Positions 7,084 to 10,523 of a stretch of 10,523 nucleotides of DNA are shown here, one piece after another. Origin of the DNA: Helicobacteraceae bacterium (GTDB lineage: Bacteria > Campylobacterota > Campylobacteria > Campylobacterales > Sulfurimonadaceae). Under the pieces are notes generated by a model. It made no database searches, had not been told where the DNA came from, and was given only the letters and a program-made list of their open reading frames with translations. The stretch is from contig JALUJE010000134.1 of assembly GCA_027057185.1 (NCBI GenBank), positions 1-10,523 on the forward strand, read 5' to 3'. The position numbers and the translations under genes are program-made. Numbering within the stretch: the first letter of the stretch is position 1; each line of letters starts with the position of its first letter.

Positions 7084-7132
7084 ATCATAGTATTAATGGT
7101 GTAATCATACTATTAAATAGGCAAACCAGTCA
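7084..7132 (-). promoter_or_regulatory. tandem 13-bp repeats over the reductase promoter
   Basis: ATCATAGTATTAA (7084-7096) and ATCATACTATTAA (7104-7116) differ at one base and start exactly 20 bp apart, two helical turns. Read leftward each contains TATGAT, a good -10. The distal copy (7104-7109) has CTGACT 18 nt upstream as a weak -35, with transcription then starting near 7097 over the proximal copy. ATAGTAT in one copy is the reverse complement of ATACTAT in the other, so the pair is also a gapped inverted repeat. It may be an operator pair or a duplicated promoter. Confidence 0.45.
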
Positions 7133-7140
7133 GAGTGTTG

Positions 7141-7157
7141 TGCTTATTTATTAAGCA
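7141..7157 (-). terminator. weak stem-loop just after lemA
   Basis: TGCTTA (7141-7146) and TAAGCA (7152-7157) make a 6-bp stem with a 5-nt loop directly after the lemA stop. In the transcript no U-run follows, so intrinsic termination is doubtful. Nothing better is visible in 7061-7158. Confidence 0.25.
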
Positions 7158-7158
7158 G

Positions 7159-7716
7159 CTATGCGTCAAAGTCCATGACCGGAAGTTCTCGTTGCGTTGC
7201 CAGTTCCAGAGTAAAGTAGTCATATTTTTCAAAGCCGTACATTTTGGCAATCAGGTTGGTCGGGTAGGCTTCAATCAGAGTATTGAAACGGGCAACATTG
7301 TCGTTGAGCGCATTGCGCGCTTCCATGATATCCTCCTCAATGTCCAAAAGGCTCTGTTGAAGCGCTAAAAAATTTTCACTGGATTTGAGCTCGGGGTAAT
7401 TTTCTACCAAAGCCAGAATACCCCCTAATGAACGGCTTACCTGACTCTCTTCAACACTGCGTGCTCCAAAGTCCTGTAGACCGGTATGAATATTTCGTGA
7501 TCTCTTTTCAAAGACATCAGCCTCATGTTTTTGGTACTGGGATACAACTTTTACAAGATTGGGGATCAGATTAAAACGACGTTTGAGCGCTACGTCAATG
7601 TGACTCCACGAAGCTTCGATGCGGTTTTTGTATTTAATAAATTTGTTGTAGTTGATAACAAAGACCATCACCAAAATAATGATCATAAAAATGAAAGGAA
7701 CCAGTTGCTCTGCCAT
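7159..7716 (-). CDS. lemA: LemA family membrane protein
   Basis: The 185-residue protein has one N-terminal membrane helix (about residues 7-24, FIFMIIILVMVFVI) and then the long helical LemA domain. Family signatures are YNKFIKYKNRIEASWSHID (23-41) and RRFNLIPNLVKVV (46-58), followed by heptad-rich helices. Members are inner-membrane proteins with the helical part outside the cytoplasm; their general function is unresolved, with links to membrane stress and secretion in some species. ATG at 7716 has AGGAG five bases upstream. It has its own promoter 27 bp upstream and is about 86 bp from the YcxB-like gene, so it is probably transcribed separately. No TPM-domain partner, a common lemA neighbour, is in the window. 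Confidence 0.92.
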   Translation of the reverse strand: MAEQLVPFIFMIIILVMVFVINYNKFIKYKNRIEASWSHIDVALKRRFNLIPNLVKVVSQYQKHEADVFEKRSRNIHTGLQDFGARSVEESQVSRSLGGILALVENYPELKSSENFLALQQSLLDIEEDIMEARNALNDNVARFNTLIEAYPTNLIAKMYGFEKYDYFTLELATQRELPVMDFDA

Positions 7717-7742
7717 AATTACTCCTGTAGATTACAAAGAAG

Positions 7743-7751
7743 ATTATAACA
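7743..7751 (-). promoter_or_regulatory. extended -10 promoter of lemA
   Basis: Leftward TGTTATAAT gives a perfect TATAAT (7743-7748) preceded by TGn, an extended -10 that does not need a -35; none is evident at 16-18 nt. Transcription would begin near 7736, leaving about 20 nt before the ATG, enough for the AGGAG site. Confidence 0.65.
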
Positions 7752-7802
7752 TTTAAGAGATGAAACCCTCATACTCCATGTTTTACATATAATTTTTAGA
7801 CG

Positions 7803-8300
7803 CTACTCTTTAGTGTAAAAAGCAGCATGCGCTTTTGCCATAACTGCAAAACTATTTTTATCCTCTTCATTGGCAAAAGCATAGGCAGGGAAAAAGAGAA
7901 AGGTCTCATCCGTATAAATTAAAAACCCTACCTCAACAGAGACAATATGATGAATGCGCTCCCATGTAATGGTCGTCTTCTCCATGTGCAAGCCTTCATC
8001 ATCTGCACGAATGTGAAACTCCTGATCTTTTGTCTGCGACGTTTCAAATTTTCTCAATAGCAATAGTTGACGTACTTTCCATCTAAACACGTACCAATAG
8101 ATCACCAAAAATGTTGAGATCACCAAAAGCCCTACCGCCCCTTTTTTCATGGCAGCTACCACACCAAATTGTGTCATGGCAATAAATACCCAGCCTAAAA
8201 ACCGCTTTGGCGAATGTTTCATTTCATGGTTATATGCCGCCTGAGACGCTTTTAAAAACGTCTCCTGATTCCAAGTATAAGATATTTCAATACTAGACAT
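7803..8300 (-). CDS. YcxB-like domain membrane protein
   Basis: The 165-residue protein starts with a short beta-like stretch (MSSIEISYTWNQETFLKAS). Two membrane helices follow, about 34-51 and 55-73. A cytosolic C-terminal domain then resembles the YcxB-like C-terminal family: FHIRADDEGLHMEKTTITW (95-113), an IHHIVSVEVGFLIY strand pair, and FFPAYAFANEEDKNSF near the end. Function is unknown for this family. I favour ATG at 8300, with GCGAG about 10 nt upstream, over an in-frame GTG at 8309. The ATG overlaps by 8 nt the end of an open stretch that follows the upstream gene's amber stop, suggesting past or present translational coupling. No terminator is visible after it. Confidence 0.75.
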   Translation of the reverse strand: MSSIEISYTWNQETFLKASQAAYNHEMKHSPKRFLGWVFIAMTQFGVVAAMKKGAVGLLVISTFLVIYWYVFRWKVRQLLLLRKFETSQTKDQEFHIRADDEGLHMEKTTITWERIHHIVSVEVGFLIYTDETFLFFPAYAFANEEDKNSFAVMAKAHAAFYTKE

Positions 8301-8379
8301 GCGCGTCACACTCGCTTATGATCAAATCAGATTTCTTAATACATCCCTCCGCTTCAAGTTCTTCAATGAGCTTCAGCGT
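8293..8379 (-). other. 28 open codons beyond an in-frame amber stop
   Basis: In the same frame as the two-helix protein gene, the codons after its TAG (8380-8382) read T-L-K-L-I-E-E-L-E-A-E-G-C-I-K-K-S-D and on through LIISECDAHV to a second TAG at 8293-8295. The composition (Leu, Ile, Glu, Lys, with heptad-like spacing) continues the charged helix just before the stop. The second TAG overlaps the ATG of the next gene by 8 nt, a normal operon junction. Either a nonsense mutation has shortened the gene, or the codon is read through, or it is a sequence error. An open run of this length can also arise by chance. Confidence 0.45.
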
Positions 8380-8904
8380 CTAAATATATTTTGCTTCAAA
8401 AATCCTGCTGTTTTCTTCAAATTTTTTCTTCTCTTTTTTAGCATACCGCCATGCCAGAACAATGGAGAGTGCAAAAACACCGTAAATCCACCACTGCCAT
8501 GTTTTCAAATCGAGAAGTACAATAAAATACTGCACGGAAAACAGCACAAAAAACTCAATAGAAAAGATAATCACCAACGTGGAGCTTTGCTCAAAGTCAA
8601 GTGTATATTTTTCAATATCCCGCAAAAGATTCAAATTGATATTGACCTGTTTTGCTTTCTGCTTACACGCCTCTTCTAATGGTTCAAGCGGTATGTTTTT
8701 TACATGTATATTGCTTAAGTTATACTCGACATTGGTCTGCTTATAATCTTCAAGAACTTGGGGATGCTCCCTCATAATCTCTAAAATTTCATCGTCACTG
8801 ACCCGTTCTTTTCCGGCTAATTTTTGAACATCTTGCAAGATAAGGTCATATAGACCGACCGTTTTTATTTCTGTTGCCACACGCTGTAAATAGATCAAAC
8901 TCAC
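8380..8904 (-). CDS. two-helix membrane protein of unknown function, possibly C-terminally shortened
   Basis: I do not recognise a family. The 174-residue product has a charged, mostly helical N-terminal region (1-105, with SDDEILEIMREHPQVLEDY at 36-54), membrane helices at about 109-131 and 137-153 (TWQWWIYGVFALSIVLAW), and a very basic segment after the second helix (RYAKKEKKKFEENSRIFEAKYI), which suggests both ends are cytoplasmic. The start is GTG at 8904, just behind AAGG; a TTG at 8898 with better spacing is an alternative. An in-frame stop upstream rules out a longer N-terminus. It follows the oxidase gene by 49 bp and precedes the YcxB-like gene. Coding appears to continue past the TAG at 8380-8382 for 28 codons. 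Confidence 0.7.
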   Translation of the reverse strand: MSLIYLQRVATEIKTVGLYDLILQDVQKLAGKERVSDDEILEIMREHPQVLEDYKQTNVEYNLSNIHVKNIPLEPLEEACKQKAKQVNINLNLLRDIEKYTLDFEQSSTLVIIFSIEFFVLFSVQYFIVLLDLKTWQWWIYGVFALSIVLAWRYAKKEKKKFEENSRIFEAKYI

Positions 8905-8929
8905 TGCCTTAAAGAGGTTTTATTGCACG

Positions 8930-8952
8930 GCAGCGACCCACATGGTCGCTGC
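8930..8952. terminator. strong GC-rich hairpin after the oxidase gene
   Basis: GCAGCGACC (8930-8938) and GGTCGCTGC (8944-8952) form a perfect 9-bp stem with a 5-nt loop, one base beyond the oxidase stop codon. In the leftward transcript the stem is followed by CGUGCAAUAAAACC, with no U-run. Read rightward it is followed by TTTATACTTTT, which is more terminator-like. It may protect the 3' end of the oxidase message, attenuate the next gene, or stop antisense transcription. Confidence 0.6.
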
Positions 8953-8953
8953 T

Positions 8954-10523
8954 TTATACTTTTGCCAACTCCGGTTCAGGCTCCAAACCGTAAGAAGCAG
9001 TATCGTCTCGTGCCGGTAAAAAGATACCGAGTAACCCTTTAAGCCCTACCGACATAATAATGTTGATCATAAAAAGTACCCACGCCAACAAAATCATCGA
9101 ACCAAAGAGCGCCGCCAAAATCATATAGGTCTCATACTCGCCACCAAAGTACATATGGCGTCTGAGCATTCCATCGAGTCCTGCCATACCCATAAAGGCA
9201 CCCATACCAATACCACCTATGAGATGTAACCAAAAATGAGCGTTGGCAAGCTTCTTGCTCCATAATTCGGCATTATTGGTGACTAAGGGCCACAGTACAT
9301 AGACAACACTATAGAGTGTCATATACAGACCAACAAGAATAGCAATATGTACGTGCGCACCAATAATCCACTGGGTATTGTGCAACACTCTGTTCATTGC
9401 CATATCGGCCTGAATAATTCCCGCCGGTACCGCCAAACCAAAGCCGACTAATCCGCCTAAAAGATATTTCAGCTCCATTGTCGGTTTAAGCGGTCGTGCT
9501 TTCCATAATGTTACCAGGGTAATAAACAGAGCCAATCCCTGCGTCAGAAGCTCAAATGCCGTTACCATTTCACCTGAGACAAGTTTCATCATCTCCGGTT
9601 GCCCCTGATCGGCAAGCAGGTGATGCGACCAGACCATCCATGAAACCAGAAGCTCCAGCATCAACGCAGCTCTAGCAACATTTTCCATAAAAAGTTTTTG
9701 CCCTGTTATAATGGTTGCAAGCAGGTACCATGACCCGGCAACATAAATAAGAACCAGACCATCAGCTACTAAATCCAGTCCCCACCAAAACCAGTTTTTG
9801 TAAAGCAGGGCATCAATTGCTGCCAGGTCTAGCGGAGAGCCGATGCCATCAGCAATCAGATAAATAAGTACCAATATACCGGCACCAAGAATGACTACGG
9901 CATCTAAAAAAGTATCGACCGTACCTCTAAAAATTGCCACCACCGGAAGCGAGAGTGCCGGCTCTTTCGTATATGGTGGACGCCCGGTCAATTTATGAAA
10001 CAGATTCAACATACCGTCAATACCAAAACCTGAAATTAACAACTCTTTTGTCGTTTTATTTTTGTGGACACCGACTCTTGCAAAGATCGTTGCATAGATG
10101 TTGTAGATAAACCCAAAGGTACCAAACATAATCAGTGCAACTCCGAGAATAAAAAAAATCCCTCCAATCGTCTTAAATTGTGACGTATCTGCAGGTAGTG
10201 GCCAATACAGTGTATATAGTGGTGCATACTGCCAGATAAAAGCGGCAAGCCATGCCATTGCCGTACCGATAGTAATCAAAAGCCAAACGACATTTGCCAA
10301 CTTCACGCTATACAGTGGTTTTTTTGTCAAAAATGGCACCAAAAACATAAATGCGGCAAACACCAACTGGTATGTTGAACCAAAAAGCCCCACAATGGGG
10401 TGCACGGTCATAATAGAGAAAAAGTGCTCCGGCTCACCGTGTACCGGCGGAATATCCGGTACTACCGACGCAACCCGCATAATCATCCCCTCAATCGAAG
10501 CCAAACCATAAAATAGAAAAGAC
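8954..10523 (-). CDS. heme-copper oxidase superfamily subunit I, NO-reductase-like (5' end cut by window edge)
   Basis: This is a polytopic heme-copper catalytic subunit. Numbering from the first possible in-window start (TTG, 10504), 516 residues are seen. The frame stays open to the edge (SFLFYG precedes), and GLASIEGMIMR resembles the end of helix I, so the true start lies outside. His35 (MTVHPIVG) should bind the low-spin heme. His384 and His386 (GAHVHIA) match the high-spin and low-spin heme ligands. His294-His295 (WSHHLL) are two CuB/FeB ligands. At the third ligand site the usual HPEVY or HLWVEG reads D244-L-V-A-D248-G, so the histidine is replaced by Asp, and Asp248 stands where NorB has Glu. 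No Tyr for the oxidase His-Tyr crosslink is present. This fits the NOR-like gNOR group I recall from Sulfurimonas. A cytochrome c or cupredoxin partner would be expected upstream, outside the window. Confidence 0.85.
   Translation of the reverse strand, partial: SFLFYGLASIEGMIMRVASVVPDIPPVHGEPEHFFSIMTVHPIVGLFGSTYQLVFAAFMFLVPFLTKKPLYSVKLANVVWLLITIGTAMAWLAAFIWQYAPLYTLYWPLPADTSQFKTIGGIFFILGVALIMFGTFGFIYNIYATIFARVGVHKNKTTKELLISGFGIDGMLNLFHKLTGRPPYTKEPALSLPVVAIFRGTVDTFLDAVVILGAGILVLIYLIADGIGSPLDLAAIDALLYKNWFWWGLDLVADGLVLIYVAGSWYLLATIITGQKLFMENVARAALMLELLVSWMVWSHHLLADQGQPEMMKLVSGEMVTAFELLTQGLALFITLVTLWKARPLKPTMELKYLLGGLVGFGLAVPAGIIQADMAMNRVLHNTQWIIGAHVHIAILVGLYMTLYSVVYVLWPLVTNNAELWSKKLANAHFWLHLIGGIGMGAFMGMAGLDGMLRRHMYFGGEYETYMILAALFGSMILLAWVLFMINIIMSVGLKGLLGIFLPARDDTASYGLEPEPELAKV

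Noticed and set aside
8301..8309. GTG start at 8309 for the YcxB-like protein
   Set aside because: It has almost no space for a ribosome site; ATG at 8300 has a purine-rich GCGAG at workable distance. Not excluded.
8299..8679. Open frame of 126 codons on the plus strand
   Set aside because: It is antisense to the two-helix protein gene, Phe/Lys/Asn-rich, with no good ribosome site; a by-product of the opposite strand's composition.
10502..10504. TTG at 10504 as the true start of the oxidase gene
   Set aside because: The frame is open to the window edge, the residues before it look like helix I, and no ribosome site is visible. The gene is more likely cut by the edge.
1..10523. CRISPR arrays, insertion sequences, tRNA or rRNA genes, phage genes
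   Set aside because: I saw no regularly spaced repeats, transposase motifs, terminal inverted repeats or tRNA-like cloverleaf sequences on either strand; almost all of the window is coding.

Overview
The window fits a member of the Campylobacterota (epsilonproteobacteria), probably a sulfur-oxidising Sulfurimonas/Sulfurovum-type bacterium. Three things suggest this: the ribosomal protein sequences, a P-loop ATPase gene divergent from rpsJ (a neighbourhood I recall from Helicobacter), and a nitric-oxide-reductase-like heme-copper oxidase of the kind reported in denitrifying members of this group. This is placement by inference; no rRNA gene is present.

Layout. Positions 1-3896 (minus strand) carry the S10 ribosomal operon in the usual order rpsJ-rplC-rplD-rplW-rplB-rpsS-rplV-rpsC. 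The genes are packed with 1-nt TAATG overlaps or gaps of 1-9 nt, and rpsC runs off the left edge. A divergent control region (3897-4073) holds a good sigma70-type promoter for the operon, two perfect palindromes, and a very strong Shine-Dalgarno for a rightward ATPase gene (4074-5144). That gene meets a leftward siroheme nitrite/sulfite reductase gene (5147-7060) tail to tail, with 2 nt between the stops. Further right, all on the minus strand, are lemA (7159-7716) with its own extended -10 promoter, a YcxB-like membrane protein (7803-8300), a two-helix membrane protein of unknown function (8380-8904), and a heme-copper oxidase/NO reductase catalytic subunit (8954 to the right edge, 5' end missing).

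How the parts fit. The left half is ribosome biogenesis. The right half looks like nitrogen-oxide respiration or detoxification: the siroheme reductase would take nitrite (or sulfite) by six electrons, and the heme-copper protein has lost one CuB histidine to Asp, as in the NOR-like gNOR group, so it may remove nitric oxide. The LemA and small membrane proteins between them have no clear role.

Main items for a second look: the Asp-substituted active site of the oxidase; an in-frame amber codon in the two-helix protein gene followed by 28 more open codons ending in an 8-nt overlap with the next gene; an abrupt codon and base composition switch at the rplV/rpsC junction; tandem 13-bp repeats over the likely promoter of the siroheme reductase; and paired palindromes between rpsJ and the ATPase gene.
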